64,000 bases of DNA from JAGTVG01 sp942491935 (GTDB lineage Bacteria; Bacteroidota; Bacteroidia; Cytophagales; Cyclobacteriaceae): positions 124,001 to 188,000 of the forward strand of contig CALOCZ010000050.1 in NCBI GenBank assembly GCA_942491935.1. The letters are read 5' to 3'. Shown piece by piece: positions 35,871 through 45,374 of the stretch. The notes beneath the pieces are model-generated. The model was given only the letters and a program-made list of their open reading frames with translations, ran no database searches and was not told where the DNA came from. The position numbers and the translations under genes are program-made. How positions within the stretch are numbered: the stretch's first letter is position 1; every line of letters begins with the position of its first letter.

Positions 35871-35908
35871 ATTTTGTTTAATTTTTATTTAAATTTATTA
35901 AACAAAAT
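35871..35908. repeat. 12-bp perfect inverted repeat upstream of fasciclin gene
   Basis: ATTTTGTTTAAT at 35871-35882 and its exact complement at 35897-35908, 14-nt spacer, 48 nt before the fasciclin start. Candidate operator. The rest of the 303-bp gap (35653-35955) shows nothing else. Confidence 0.45.
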
Positions 35909-35955
35909 TTGATCCTTGATGTTTTCTATTTAATATCAACTTAAAACTAAAAATT

Positions 35956-36465
35956 ATGAAAACATTTAAATCATTATTTATTGCGATTATAGTAGGTTCA
36001 ATTTTGTATGCAGGAAGTGCCATGGCGGGTGATGGCCCAGAAGAGAAGAAAGCTGATATAGTAGATCTGGCAGTAGAAACAGAATTCCTTAGTACGCTCG
36101 TAGCAGCTGTAAAAGCCGGGGATCTGGTTGGAACTTTGAAAGGAGACGGTCCATTTACCGTATTCGCACCCACAAATGATGCTTTTGCAGCATTACCGGA
36201 TGGTACCCTGGAGTATCTTCTTAAACCAGAGAACAAAGATAAGCTGGTTGAGATACTAACCTACCATGTAGTTGCAGGAGAAGTGATGTCATCCGATTTA
36301 TCAGATGGAATGAAAGCAAAAACGGTTGAAGGGAGTAACATTACGGTACACATGAATGGTCAAGGGGTAAAAATCAATGAGGCAAACGTGTCTGCAGCAG
36401 ACATTAAAGCGTCTAACGGGGTAGTGCATGTGATAGACCAGGTGATTTTACCACCGAGCAAGTAA
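35956..36465 (+). CDS. Secreted fasciclin-domain protein
   Basis: A 169-residue protein with a signal peptide (cleavage near AMAGDG, residue ~25) and one FAS1 domain. The two hallmark segments are FTVFAPTNDAFAALP (H1) and NGVVHVIDQVILP (H2). FAS1 proteins mediate adhesion or bind small ligands outside the cell. Strong terminator 26 nt after the stop; an inverted repeat precedes the gene. Monocistronic. Confidence 0.94.
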   Translation: MKTFKSLFIAIIVGSILYAGSAMAGDGPEEKKADIVDLAVETEFLSTLVAAVKAGDLVGTLKGDGPFTVFAPTNDAFAALPDGTLEYLLKPENKDKLVEILTYHVVAGEVMSSDLSDGMKAKTVEGSNITVHMNGQGVKINEANVSAADIKASNGVVHVIDQVILPPSK

Positions 36466-36491
36466 TATGAGTTTGGTAGTGGTTTTAAATA

Positions 36492-36523
36492 GGGGCAAAT
36501 CCTTACGATGTTGTCCCTTTTTT
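36492..36523 (+). terminator. Intrinsic terminator of the fasciclin gene
   Basis: GGGGCAA at 36492-36498 pairs with TTGTCCC at 36511-36517 (one G-U), 12-nt loop, then a T-run. Confidence 0.75.
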
Positions 36524-36573
36524 ATTTTTGAGAATCCTGAAATTAAATATAATTAAAGTAACTGGATAAAGGC

Positions 36574-38121
36574 CTAGCTGATAACATCTACATCTACATC
36601 AATAAGATTTCCCAGTTTCTTCAACTGTTCAGAATAATCACCATATACCCACACGAGATGGTTTCCATAATCAACCTGTTTGCGTAAGAACTCATCCGCT
36701 GTTCCACTTTCCGAACCCACAATATATGCCGATACGGAACAACCCCTCAAGTCTTCATCCCAACCTTCTGATCCAACCAGTTTTCCTTTTAAGACAAGCA
36801 GTCCGGTACCTGTTGGATTCATCCTGGCCACAGTTACTTCCTTTTCTTCATTATTCATGAAATCAACAACGGCTTTGGTTCCCCATCCGGATTCAACAAA
36901 TCTCCCAAGCTGGTATGGTAATGTGGGTTCTGCCACCCCATTCATTTTAAGTCCGGGAACACTGTGGTTGATTTGCATTTTCCCATTCTCCCTATAAAAC
37001 ATATTTCCCATATGAGATGATTTTTTAGATAATGACATAAGCATATGCATTGACAACAAGCCTCCCAGATCGCCTTCGCAAGCGGAGGGAATTCCGAGGT
37101 CTTTAAACATAGTATGAACCAGGCAAGGTGTAATTTCCCATTTTTGCGGAAGTCTGCTTGTGCAGAATTCGAAGCATTCAATTGTAAAGGCATTGCACTC
37201 ATGCTTTCGCATCAGCCGGATAATGGTATTGTAGAATTCCATACTTCTAGCCACATATTTCTCTTCAAGATAAGTATGTGCAGCATTTTGATGCATTATT
37301 TCGGCCATAGCCGCAGCATCCTTTTGCTCTGACTCACTATTTCGGGTTTTCTCCATCTCGTCCGATAACTCCTTGTAGGAAATGGTCACCAGCTCTATAC
37401 CAAATTGCTCTTTAAGTTTACCAGGATCATTGATTCCTGCCAGAGATGCCACTGAAGGTAATCCACGGTCTGTGGGAAATAAGATCTTTGTCTGAGAGAA
37501 CACTTTTCTGGCTCTTAACAATGTCATAATCTCGTTTCTTTCACTATTTGAATTCAAAGCGTAGACCTCCATACCCATAGATCTGCAATAGGCGGCAATA
37601 TCTACTGTCCTGCAATTTAAGTCAGTTGAAATGATCACTGGCTTATTATATTTCCTGGCGATATCAAATGCCCCTATGGAAGATCCAGATGGATTTATGA
37701 AAAGAACGTCTGATTCCCTCGCATCTTTTTCAATTTTTTGATATTCCTTATCACTTATTTTGAAATCCTCAACGAACAATACCAAATCAGGTTCCATAGC
37801 CTCTACGTTCGTCAAATCAAATTCTACTTTGTTATCCAATATTTCACTTCTGAAGATATCAAAATAATCATAAGCTCTCTTTTTCTCTTCCTCTGTAGAC
37901 ACCACATTAAATCGGCAAGGCCCTTCCCATTCGTCGGTATGATACATGTTTGTCATAATGGGTTTTACCTTAAGCTTTGTCAAATGGGGACTGGGGATAT
38001 CAATAGCTGGTAAATTATAAAGTGAGTTAGCTGATGCATGAGGCATATAAAGGCTACTTATAATAGTTGTCCCGGTAACTGTCACACCAATACTGTTCTT
38101 AATGAATTTTCTTCGGTTCAT
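36574..38121 (-). CDS. L-fucose-isomerase-like protein with Tat signal
   Basis: A 515-residue protein taken from the ATG at 38121 (MNRRKFIKNSIGVTV), which gives a proper twin-arginine signal; an upstream in-frame ATG at 38142 would put seven residues before it. The body resembles the L-fucose/L-arabinose isomerase fold, with metal-site candidates in AFTIECFEF (Glu), PSACEGDLGG (Glu) and HMLMS (His). Such enzymes interconvert aldoses and ketoses. An export signal is unusual for an isomerase. The neighbouring GH29/GH95 fucosidases make fucose or a related sugar a reasonable substrate guess. Confidence 0.8.
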   Translation of the reverse strand: MNRRKFIKNSIGVTVTGTTIISSLYMPHASANSLYNLPAIDIPSPHLTKLKVKPIMTNMYHTDEWEGPCRFNVVSTEEEKKRAYDYFDIFRSEILDNKVEFDLTNVEAMEPDLVLFVEDFKISDKEYQKIEKDARESDVLFINPSGSSIGAFDIARKYNKPVIISTDLNCRTVDIAAYCRSMGMEVYALNSNSERNEIMTLLRARKVFSQTKILFPTDRGLPSVASLAGINDPGKLKEQFGIELVTISYKELSDEMEKTRNSESEQKDAAAMAEIMHQNAAHTYLEEKYVARSMEFYNTIIRLMRKHECNAFTIECFEFCTSRLPQKWEITPCLVHTMFKDLGIPSACEGDLGGLLSMHMLMSLSKKSSHMGNMFYRENGKMQINHSVPGLKMNGVAEPTLPYQLGRFVESGWGTKAVVDFMNNEEKEVTVARMNPTGTGLLVLKGKLVGSEGWDEDLRGCSVSAYIVGSESGTADEFLRKQVDYGNHLVWVYGDYSEQLKKLGNLIDVDVDVIS

Positions 38122-38223
38122 GGCTAAAAAGTTTAAAAACAAAAAAATTGAGGATCATCCCTGTTTTCAAGGATATATTAAAAATAAAAAAAAGACCTTA
38201 AAAACCCTAAGTATTTATTAACC

Positions 38224-38267
38224 AAAAAAAATCCCGCCAGGCTACCAGAAGGTATACCTGAGCGGGA
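38224..38267 (-). terminator. Intrinsic terminator of the porin gene
   Basis: TCCCGC (38232-38237) pairs with GCGGGA (38262-38267), with an inner AGG/CCT and TACC/GGTA stem. On the minus strand the hairpin is followed by a run of T. Confidence 0.75.
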
Positions 38268-38311
38268 CTTAAACTTATAAATAGTAAAGAATTATTCTTT
38301 ATGTGCTTCGC

Positions 38312-39586
38312 TTAGAATGAGAATCCTATTTCAAATTCAAGCTGGCTCATTTCAAGTTTTATCGTCTGAGCAGGATCAAAAGCATTCATCCCCTCTACGC
38401 TACCCGTAGGAGCATACATGAATGAGAAATTTAATTCATTGTCACTTCCAAATATTTTAGTGAAACCGGCAGTAATATGGTTTTCCGTTACTGCAGGTGC
38501 AACAATGTTGAAAAGCATCTCTGATTCTGGAATCGGTTGCTTTCCATAGGAATATCCGGCCCTAAGAATAAAAGATTCTGAAAGACCGATCTCAGCTCCA
38601 ATTTTCACAACATTCATATCTTCCCAGCCAAAACCCATGGCTCCGTCCATGCCTAAAGGGATAAAATTAGGATTAGGCATCATGTCCGGACCGAAAGGTG
38701 AGACATAAGGATTGGAAATGGAAGGAACGCCTGAATACATTATTCTTTTATAATCCAGTAACAAAGTCAGCTTCTCACCAATGTCAACTCCAACTCCAAA
38801 ACCAAAGCTTGACGGAACATCAAAACTACCCTGTCCCTCAAAAAGTCCGGCATATTTACCAAATTTACCCATTGAGATCTTGCTTTGATAAAAAGCGCCA
38901 AGATGAAGAATACTTATCTGCCCCATATATCCAACCCTGAAACCAATACCAAGGCTATTGTCATTATCATTATTGGTCAGATTTGCAGGATCGCTTGAGA
39001 TCATGCCAAATGATTCTAAACCATATGCTTTGAACCACTGATATCCAAGAACAGCACTGGCCCCAATAGCATGATTTTCACCAAGACTGAAAGCATAAGT
39101 TGCGTTGATAAACATTTGATTGAGGCTTACCCCTGTAGGGGCTGAGCCACCATATACTCCGTATCCACCTACTTCAGGATACTCAGTATTCATACCTCCA
39201 TTACCGTAGATAGCAACACCTAAAGCACTCTTTTCACTTAATTTCCAGTTTGCTCCTAAGCTGGGTACAAAAAATACATTATTATCACTTTTATTGGTTC
39301 CCGGATACAATCCAAATCCACCAGGTGAAGGATTGCCAGTCACAGTATATTGCCTGTTTGGGCTGAATATAGCCAGGGCCAGATCATACCTGGTATCCAG
39401 AAAGGAAATACCTGCCGGATTCATGGCGACAATAAAGGAACTTCTGGCAATTGACATTCCTGCCCCACCCATTGCTTTATAATGTGTTCCGATTCCATGA
39501 GAGAAATACCCATCGGTGGCTTGCACGGAGGTGCCAATCATTACCAATAAAGCAATACTTAAAAATATTTTACTAATGTGTTTCAT
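38312..39586 (-). CDS. OmpP1/FadL/TodX-family outer-membrane transporter
   Basis: A 424-residue outer-membrane beta-barrel. A signal peptide (to VQAT, ~24) is followed by the FadL-type plug start DGYFSHGIGTHYKAMGGAGMSIA. The rest alternates hydrophobic and glycine-rich strands, ending in the aromatic C-terminal strand LEFEIGFSF needed for barrel assembly. The family moves hydrophobic compounds such as fatty acids or aromatics across the outer membrane. Two identical palindromes ~90-110 nt upstream may be an operator for a Crp/Fnr-type regulator. Terminator at 38224-38267. Not obviously part of the glycan system. Confidence 0.93.
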   Translation of the reverse strand: MKHISKIFLSIALLVMIGTSVQATDGYFSHGIGTHYKAMGGAGMSIARSSFIVAMNPAGISFLDTRYDLALAIFSPNRQYTVTGNPSPGGFGLYPGTNKSDNNVFFVPSLGANWKLSEKSALGVAIYGNGGMNTEYPEVGGYGVYGGSAPTGVSLNQMFINATYAFSLGENHAIGASAVLGYQWFKAYGLESFGMISSDPANLTNNDNDNSLGIGFRVGYMGQISILHLGAFYQSKISMGKFGKYAGLFEGQGSFDVPSSFGFGVGVDIGEKLTLLLDYKRIMYSGVPSISNPYVSPFGPDMMPNPNFIPLGMDGAMGFGWEDMNVVKIGAEIGLSESFILRAGYSYGKQPIPESEMLFNIVAPAVTENHITAGFTKIFGSDNELNFSFMYAPTGSVEGMNAFDPAQTIKLEMSQLEFEIGFSF

Positions 39587-39675
39587 AAACTAGTTATTTA
39601 AATGATTAAAAAATTCTCTTATTAAATTCGGGTGTGAAAGTAGTCCGGCGGAGAGGTGATTAGAAGTCTATTTAT

Positions 39676-39707
39676 ATGATATATATCATAGGCATGATAT
39701 ATATCAT
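39676..39707. promoter_or_regulatory. Tandem 14-bp palindromes, Crp/Fnr-like operator
   Basis: ATGATATATATCAT occurs twice (39676-39689 and 39694-39707), 18 bp centre to centre. Each holds TGAT-N4-ATCA, the core of the Fnr box TTGAT-N4-ATCAA. They lie in a 446-bp divergent gap (39587-40032), 90 nt from the porin start and 326 nt from the GH29 start. No other structure seen in the gap. Confidence 0.5.
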
Positions 39708-40032
39708 GTCAGGATGGATCATTCAATATTAAGGCCGGTTACAGTCGAGAATAAGCGTTGATCTCCTTTTTCAGTTTTTGATCTATTAACTAATCTGAAA
39801 TAGATGCAGTAAAAAATTTTGCAGCGGATAAATCCATTTAAACTCAATCATGGATATTTACATTTCATCCCGGTTCAATGATTATGACTGATCATTCAGG
39901 AAGGATTCCTTAGCTTAAAGGATAATGGGTATGATCAAAATAATGGCATGTGATTATATAATGAATATTCTTTTATTATAACCCATTAATGTACATTTTT
40001 ATAAAGGCATTTTTAACTCAAACTTTATCCTT

Positions 40033-41517
40033 ATGAAAAGATCATTTTTACTTTTTGTATTTCTGCTATTCACCTTTTCGCACACATGCTTAATATTTGC
40101 CCAGGAGAAACAATACGAAGCCAATTGGGAATCTATTGACAGCCGGCCGGTGGCAGAATGGTTTGCTGATGCCAAGTTTGGAATTTTCATCCATTGGGGG
40201 CCCTATTCAGTACCCGCATGGACTCCCAAAGGCACCTATTCAGAATGGTATCAGTATTGGCTACAGAATAAGACCTTATTTGGCAATGGCAAATTTACTG
40301 GCAATGAAGTGGTTGAATTTCATGAAAAAACATACGGAAAGGATTTTACATATTATGAATTCGGACCTATGTTCAAGGCCGACCTCTATAATCCCGATGA
40401 ATGGGCAGAGCTGTTTAAAAATGCCGGTGCGAAATATATTGTAATTACCACGAAACACCATGATGGATATTGTCTATGGCCAAGTGAGGAAGCCAATGAC
40501 AGGGGATTTGCCTGGAACAGTGTGGAAGTAGGTGCTAACAGAGATCTTATTGGCGATCTGACTAAATCAGTTAAAGATGCAGGGATCAAAATGGGATTTT
40601 ACTATTCTTTATATGAATGGTTCCATCCATGGTGGCAAAACGACAGGGAAAGATTTGTGGATGAGCATTTCCACCCCCAGTTTAAGGACCTGGTGGAAAG
40701 TTATCAGCCGGATATTATGTGGGGAGATGGGGAATGGGACATGAACGCTGACAAATGGAAGTCTGCGGAATTGATGGCCTGGCTCTTTAACGAATCATCC
40801 GTGAAGAATACAGTAGTAATCAATGACCGCTGGGGAAAAGAGATCAGAAAACACCATGGTGGATATTTCACCACGGAATATGAAGCCGAAGCCCCGGAAT
40901 TCCAGCGCCCCTGGGAGGAATGCCGGGGTATGGGATTCTCCTTTGGTTATAATCAGAACGAAGATGCATGGGACTACAGCTCTCCTAAGACCCTGGTGCT
41001 GACACTGGTCAATATTGTGAGCAATGGGGGGAACCTGCTCCTGGATATCGGGCCCGACTCGCGCGGCAATATCCCCCCAATCATGCAGGACCGCTTGTTG
41101 GAAATGGGCAAATGGCTGCAGATCAACGGAGAGGCTATATATGGATCCCGTAAATGGGACAGGTCTGTGCAATGGTCAGAAGGACAACAGGACTATAAAC
41201 CAGAAGGCCAGCACTATCTGGGTGCAGATTTCATCCTCAAACAAACCATCGATCCTGAGCCCGGATGGGCTGTGAAAGAAATTTTCTTTACTCAAAATGA
41301 TGATTTTGTTTTTGCCATTCTTCCAAGTTGGCCTGGTGAAAAAATTATTATTAAGAATTTTATAACCAAAGATAATACGGATATCACCTTATTGGCCAAT
41401 AATGAAGATTGCAACTGGACACAAAAAGGCGATGATCTTGAGATTGAACTTCCGGATTTTGACCCAAACCTTCCGCTTGAGAATGGATATGCATACGTTT
41501 TGAGGATTAAGAAATAG
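40033..41517 (+). CDS. GH29 alpha-L-fucosidase
   Basis: A 494-residue exported enzyme. Signal peptide to about IFAQ (residue ~24). GH29 signatures include WFADAKFGIFIHWGPYSVPAW, YIVITTKHHDGYCLWPS and the nucleophile strand QPDIMWGDGEWD, with Asp232 as likely nucleophile. A C-terminal beta-sandwich follows. GH29 enzymes release alpha-L-fucose with retention of configuration. It heads a long plus-strand operon: a beta-helix/PDZ protein starts 1 nt after its stop, followed by an oxidoreductase, a UroD-like protein, a second beta-helix enzyme, a membrane hydrolase and GH116. Confidence 0.95.
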   Translation: MKRSFLLFVFLLFTFSHTCLIFAQEKQYEANWESIDSRPVAEWFADAKFGIFIHWGPYSVPAWTPKGTYSEWYQYWLQNKTLFGNGKFTGNEVVEFHEKTYGKDFTYYEFGPMFKADLYNPDEWAELFKNAGAKYIVITTKHHDGYCLWPSEEANDRGFAWNSVEVGANRDLIGDLTKSVKDAGIKMGFYYSLYEWFHPWWQNDRERFVDEHFHPQFKDLVESYQPDIMWGDGEWDMNADKWKSAELMAWLFNESSVKNTVVINDRWGKEIRKHHGGYFTTEYEAEAPEFQRPWEECRGMGFSFGYNQNEDAWDYSSPKTLVLTLVNIVSNGGNLLLDIGPDSRGNIPPIMQDRLLEMGKWLQINGEAIYGSRKWDRSVQWSEGQQDYKPEGQHYLGADFILKQTIDPEPGWAVKEIFFTQNDDFVFAILPSWPGEKIIIKNFITKDNTDITLLANNEDCNWTQKGDDLEIELPDFDPNLPLENGYAYVLRIKK

Positions 41518-41518
41518 T

Positions 41519-43906
41519 TTGTTGTTGAAACGTAACAAGAATATATTAAGACTTCAAGTCATATTCCTATTTCTGATTTCATTCATTTATAATTCATGTG
41601 GGCAAGAGCTAAAGATATATGTCAGTCCCGAGGGCGATGATAATAATTCAGGACTGGATATAAAATCTCCAAAAAAGACTATAGACGGAGCGATTGCACA
41701 GACGCAGGAAACATCATCTGAAGGTTATAGCATTTCGAGGATCATCCTATTGGATGGGAAATATTATCTTGAAAAATCAATTCAGATCAATCAAAATACT
41801 GCCCCCCTATCTATTGAAGCCCATAATCCCCAGCATGCAGTTCTAAAAGGTTCAAAAATAATAAAAGGAACCTGGGAAAAATTCAAGGGTGATATTATGC
41901 AATTGAAAACCTCCGGTGTGATCTCGCCTTATGCTCAGTTATATATTGATGGGATTGAGATGGTCCTTGCCCGCTATCCCAATTACGACAGTACCATTAG
42001 TCATTACAATGGCTATGCTGCTGATGCGATCGACCCCGCTCGGGTAAAACATTGGAAGAATCCTGAGGGGGCGATAGTACATGCCATGCACCGTGGGGAA
42101 TGGGGTGGATTTCACTATATCGTAGAAGACAGCAATAAAAAGGGAAAGGTAACACTTTCAGGAGGACACCAGAATAATCGCCCCTCCCCTATGCATGAGG
42201 AATACCGTATGGTGGAGAATGTGTTTGAAGAACTGGATGCGCCGGGAGAATGGTATTTTGACAGTTCAAAATCAATACTTTATGTATACCCTTATGAAAA
42301 TATGGTATTGACTAATGCGCTTGTGGAATATACAGCATTAAATCACCTGATCGAGATCAAAGGATCATCAGATGATGCCATTTCGGACATTAACCTGAAG
42401 GGATTGAGGTTTCAACATACCAACAGGACGTTTATGGAAACATATGAACCTCTTTTACGGAGCGACTGGATGATATACCGGGGAGCTGCGGTTTTCCTGG
42501 AAAATACTGAAGATTGCAACATCATGGATTGTGAATTCACAAATCTTGGAGGGAATGCCATTTTTGCTTCTGGATATAACCGTGGTCTGAATATTGAAGG
42601 AAACCACATTCATAATTGCGGCGCAAGTGCAGTATGCTTTGTTGGACTGCCTGATGCAGTAAGATCTCCCTCATATAATTATCATGAATTTATCGATTTT
42701 AAAGAAATTGATACTACCAAAGGACCGAAAACCAGGGATTATCCAGTAAAATGCAAGGTGAACAATAACCTGATCCATAACATCGGACTTGTGGAAAAAC
42801 AAACTGCAGGCGTACAGATCTCGATGGCCATGAATATTACGGTAAGCCATAATAGCATATATGATGTGCCAAGAGCTGGGATCAATATAAGCGAAGGAAC
42901 CTGGGGAGGTCATATTATTGAATACAATGATGTTTTCAATACAGTCCTGGCCTCTTCGGACCATGGTGCCTTCAATTCCTGGGGTAGAGACAGGTTCTGG
43001 CATCCAGACCGCAAAACCATGGATCAAATCACGAAGGATAATCCGATGATGCCGTATCTCGATGCAATTCAAACGACCATCATCAGGAATAATCGTATGC
43101 GATGCGATCATGGTTGGGATATCGACCTCGACGATGGATCTTCAAATTATCATTTGTATAATAATCTGTGCTTGAACGGGGGCATAAAACTGCGCGAAGG
43201 ATTTTACAGAACCGTTGAAAACAACATTATGCTGAACAATGGATTTCATCCGCATGTCTGGTTCCAGAATAGCGGGGATGTATTTATCAAAAACATTGTT
43301 ATGACAGATCATAAAGATATCCGGTTGCAAGGTTGGGGAAAGGAGGTAGATTACAATTTATTTCCAAACATGGCTGCCTTGGAGCAGGCAAAAAATAATG
43401 GAACTGATGAACATAGTGCATTTGGTGATCCCTTATTTATCGATCCCTCAATTTGTAATTTTACTGTAGCTCAAGGGTCACCTGCAATTGAATTAGGATT
43501 TAAGAACTTTCCAATGGATCAGTTTGGTGTCCAGAAACCAGAATTGAAAAAAATCGCAAAGACACCAGATATTCCTGATCTGATTATGCAATTTGAAAAA
43601 ACAGCTTCTGTTAAAACCACAACCTGGTTTGGAGCAATTATAAAAAATATTGAGACCATGGGAGAGCGGTCGGCCGCTGGCTTGAAAGATGACAGAGGTG
43701 TTTTAATAAAGTCCGTTTCCCCGGGAAGTGCAGCAGCTAAAGGTGGTTTAATGGAAGGGGATGTGATCATTCATTGCGAAGGTAATAGCATTATAAATAT
43801 TTCTGATCTTATGAGTTGTTATCAGGGAAATAACTGGAAGGGTGCTCTAAATATAAGAATTATGAGGAACCAAAAAGAAATGCAATTTTCACTAAAAACC
43901 AAATGA
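41519..43906 (+). CDS. GH141-like right-handed beta-helix lipoprotein with C-terminal PDZ domain
   Basis: A 795-residue protein starting at TTG 41519 (three TTG codons in a row, exact start uncertain). A lipoprotein-like signal ends YNSC. After the IYVSPEGDDNNSG start typical of parallel-beta-helix hydrolases come repeated helix turns with Asn ladders (~290-650; DCNIMDCEFTNLGGNAI, MNITVSHNSIYDVPRAG). GH141, whose founder is an alpha-L-fucosidase, shares this layout, but the assignment is by eye. Residues ~700-795 form a PDZ domain (GVLIKSVSPGSAAAKGGLMEGDVI), an unusual tail for a glycosidase. It starts 1 nt after the GH29 stop. Confidence 0.78.
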   Translation: MLLKRNKNILRLQVIFLFLISFIYNSCGQELKIYVSPEGDDNNSGLDIKSPKKTIDGAIAQTQETSSEGYSISRIILLDGKYYLEKSIQINQNTAPLSIEAHNPQHAVLKGSKIIKGTWEKFKGDIMQLKTSGVISPYAQLYIDGIEMVLARYPNYDSTISHYNGYAADAIDPARVKHWKNPEGAIVHAMHRGEWGGFHYIVEDSNKKGKVTLSGGHQNNRPSPMHEEYRMVENVFEELDAPGEWYFDSSKSILYVYPYENMVLTNALVEYTALNHLIEIKGSSDDAISDINLKGLRFQHTNRTFMETYEPLLRSDWMIYRGAAVFLENTEDCNIMDCEFTNLGGNAIFASGYNRGLNIEGNHIHNCGASAVCFVGLPDAVRSPSYNYHEFIDFKEIDTTKGPKTRDYPVKCKVNNNLIHNIGLVEKQTAGVQISMAMNITVSHNSIYDVPRAGINISEGTWGGHIIEYNDVFNTVLASSDHGAFNSWGRDRFWHPDRKTMDQITKDNPMMPYLDAIQTTIIRNNRMRCDHGWDIDLDDGSSNYHLYNNLCLNGGIKLREGFYRTVENNIMLNNGFHPHVWFQNSGDVFIKNIVMTDHKDIRLQGWGKEVDYNLFPNMAALEQAKNNGTDEHSAFGDPLFIDPSICNFTVAQGSPAIELGFKNFPMDQFGVQKPELKKIAKTPDIPDLIMQFEKTASVKTTTWFGAIIKNIETMGERSAAGLKDDRGVLIKSVSPGSAAAKGGLMEGDVIIHCEGNSIINISDLMSCYQGNNWKGALNIRIMRNQKEMQFSLKTK

Positions 43907-43990
43907 AGCAAATTTCAACTTAATAATAAGTAATTCTAATGCTTAACTTGTATTTTTAATAAGAATATTTTTTCAAATAAATCCATTTCT

Positions 43991-45373
43991 ATGGCTAATA
44001 AAAGATGGAATCGCCGGGATTTGTTAAAAACACTTGGATCTGCTGCAGTAGGCATTGGTGTTGTTCATCCTGTGATTGGAGAAAGCTCTTCGAATCCTGA
44101 ATTATTTATTGATCCACGATTTAAAAAACCTGATAAGCCAATTACATGTATTGTTTTAGGCGCCGGTGGCAGGGGTAATGTATATGCCTCCTATGCGGCA
44201 AAATACCCGGATGAAATGAAAATAGTAGGTGTGGCAGAACCTATACCTTTCCGCAGGGAGCGTTTCTCAGAAAATTATAATATCCCGGCTGAACAGCAAT
44301 GGGTAACCTGGGAGCATGCCCTTCAGGTACCTAAATTTGCTGATGCGGTGATCATTACCATGCCGGACAACCTGCATTATCCCGCAGCCATGGAATCACT
44401 GCCTTTGGGATACGACCTATTACTTGAAAAGGCCATCGCCCAATCCTGGCAGGAATGTAAAGACATCCTCGACCAGACCAAAAAATATGATAAAATTGTG
44501 GCTGTATGCCATGTACTTCGATACACTCCCTATTTCAGAAAAATGAAAGAAGTAGTGGAATCCGGAGTACTCGGTGATGTGGTGAGTGTACAACACCTTG
44601 AACCAGTAGAACATATACATATGTCCCATTCATTTGTTCGTGGCAACTGGCGAAATGCTGAAGAATCGACACCTATGATCCTATCCAAATCCTGCCATGA
44701 TACTGATATCTTGAGGTGGGTAATTGGAAAATCCTGTAAAAAGGTCTCTTCTTTTGGCTCTTTAAAGCATTTCAGGGAGGAAGATGCCCCTCCTGGGAGT
44801 ACTGACAGATGTACAAATGGTTGTGCTTATGAACGAAAATGTATTTTCTCAGCTGTTAAGCTTTATAAAGAAAAGAAAGCATGGCTTCACCATCTCGCAC
44901 TGGAAAATCATGACGATGCAACGATATTAAAAGCACTACAGGAGGGGCCCTATGGAAAATGTGTATATCGAAATGATAATGATGTGGTAGATCACCAGAT
45001 AGTAAACATGGAATTTGAGGACGATATAACCGTGGCTTTTTCTATGGAAGCACTTTCACATTATGGCGGTAGGCGCACCCGGATTTTTGGGACCAGGGGA
45101 GACCTGGTCGGAGATGAAAGTCAAATGCTCATAACCGATTTTCTGACAGGTAAGCAGGAGACATGGAAACCAGGAAAGGCTAAGGAAGGATCCGGACATG
45201 GCGGTGGTGACCATGGTCTTGTTCACGATTTCATCCAGGCGGTTAGCCAACAGGACCCAACACTACTTACCTCTACGATCGAGGCATCTATGGAAAGTCA
45301 TTTGATTGGCTTCAAAGCTGAAGAAAGCCGCTTAGATGGCGGAAAAGTAATGGAAACTATATTAAAAACCTGA
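43991..45373 (+). CDS. Gfo/Idh/MocA-family oxidoreductase, Tat-exported
   Basis: A 460-residue dehydrogenase-like protein with twin-arginine signal (WNRRDLLKTLGSAAVG), Rossmann motif CIVLGAGGRGNVYAS (~55-69) and a variant of the EKP motif (LLEKAIAQ). A Cys-rich insertion (SSTDRCTNGCAYERKC-like, ~275-290) is unusual and may bind a metal. It sits in the GH29-led operon, with the UroD-like gene 1 nt downstream. Probably acts on a sugar released by the operon's hydrolases. Confidence 0.9.
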   Translation: MANKRWNRRDLLKTLGSAAVGIGVVHPVIGESSSNPELFIDPRFKKPDKPITCIVLGAGGRGNVYASYAAKYPDEMKIVGVAEPIPFRRERFSENYNIPAEQQWVTWEHALQVPKFADAVIITMPDNLHYPAAMESLPLGYDLLLEKAIAQSWQECKDILDQTKKYDKIVAVCHVLRYTPYFRKMKEVVESGVLGDVVSVQHLEPVEHIHMSHSFVRGNWRNAEESTPMILSKSCHDTDILRWVIGKSCKKVSSFGSLKHFREEDAPPGSTDRCTNGCAYERKCIFSAVKLYKEKKAWLHHLALENHDDATILKALQEGPYGKCVYRNDNDVVDHQIVNMEFEDDITVAFSMEALSHYGGRRTRIFGTRGDLVGDESQMLITDFLTGKQETWKPGKAKEGSGHGGGDHGLVHDFIQAVSQQDPTLLTSTIEASMESHLIGFKAEESRLDGGKVMETILKT

Positions 45374-45374
45374 C

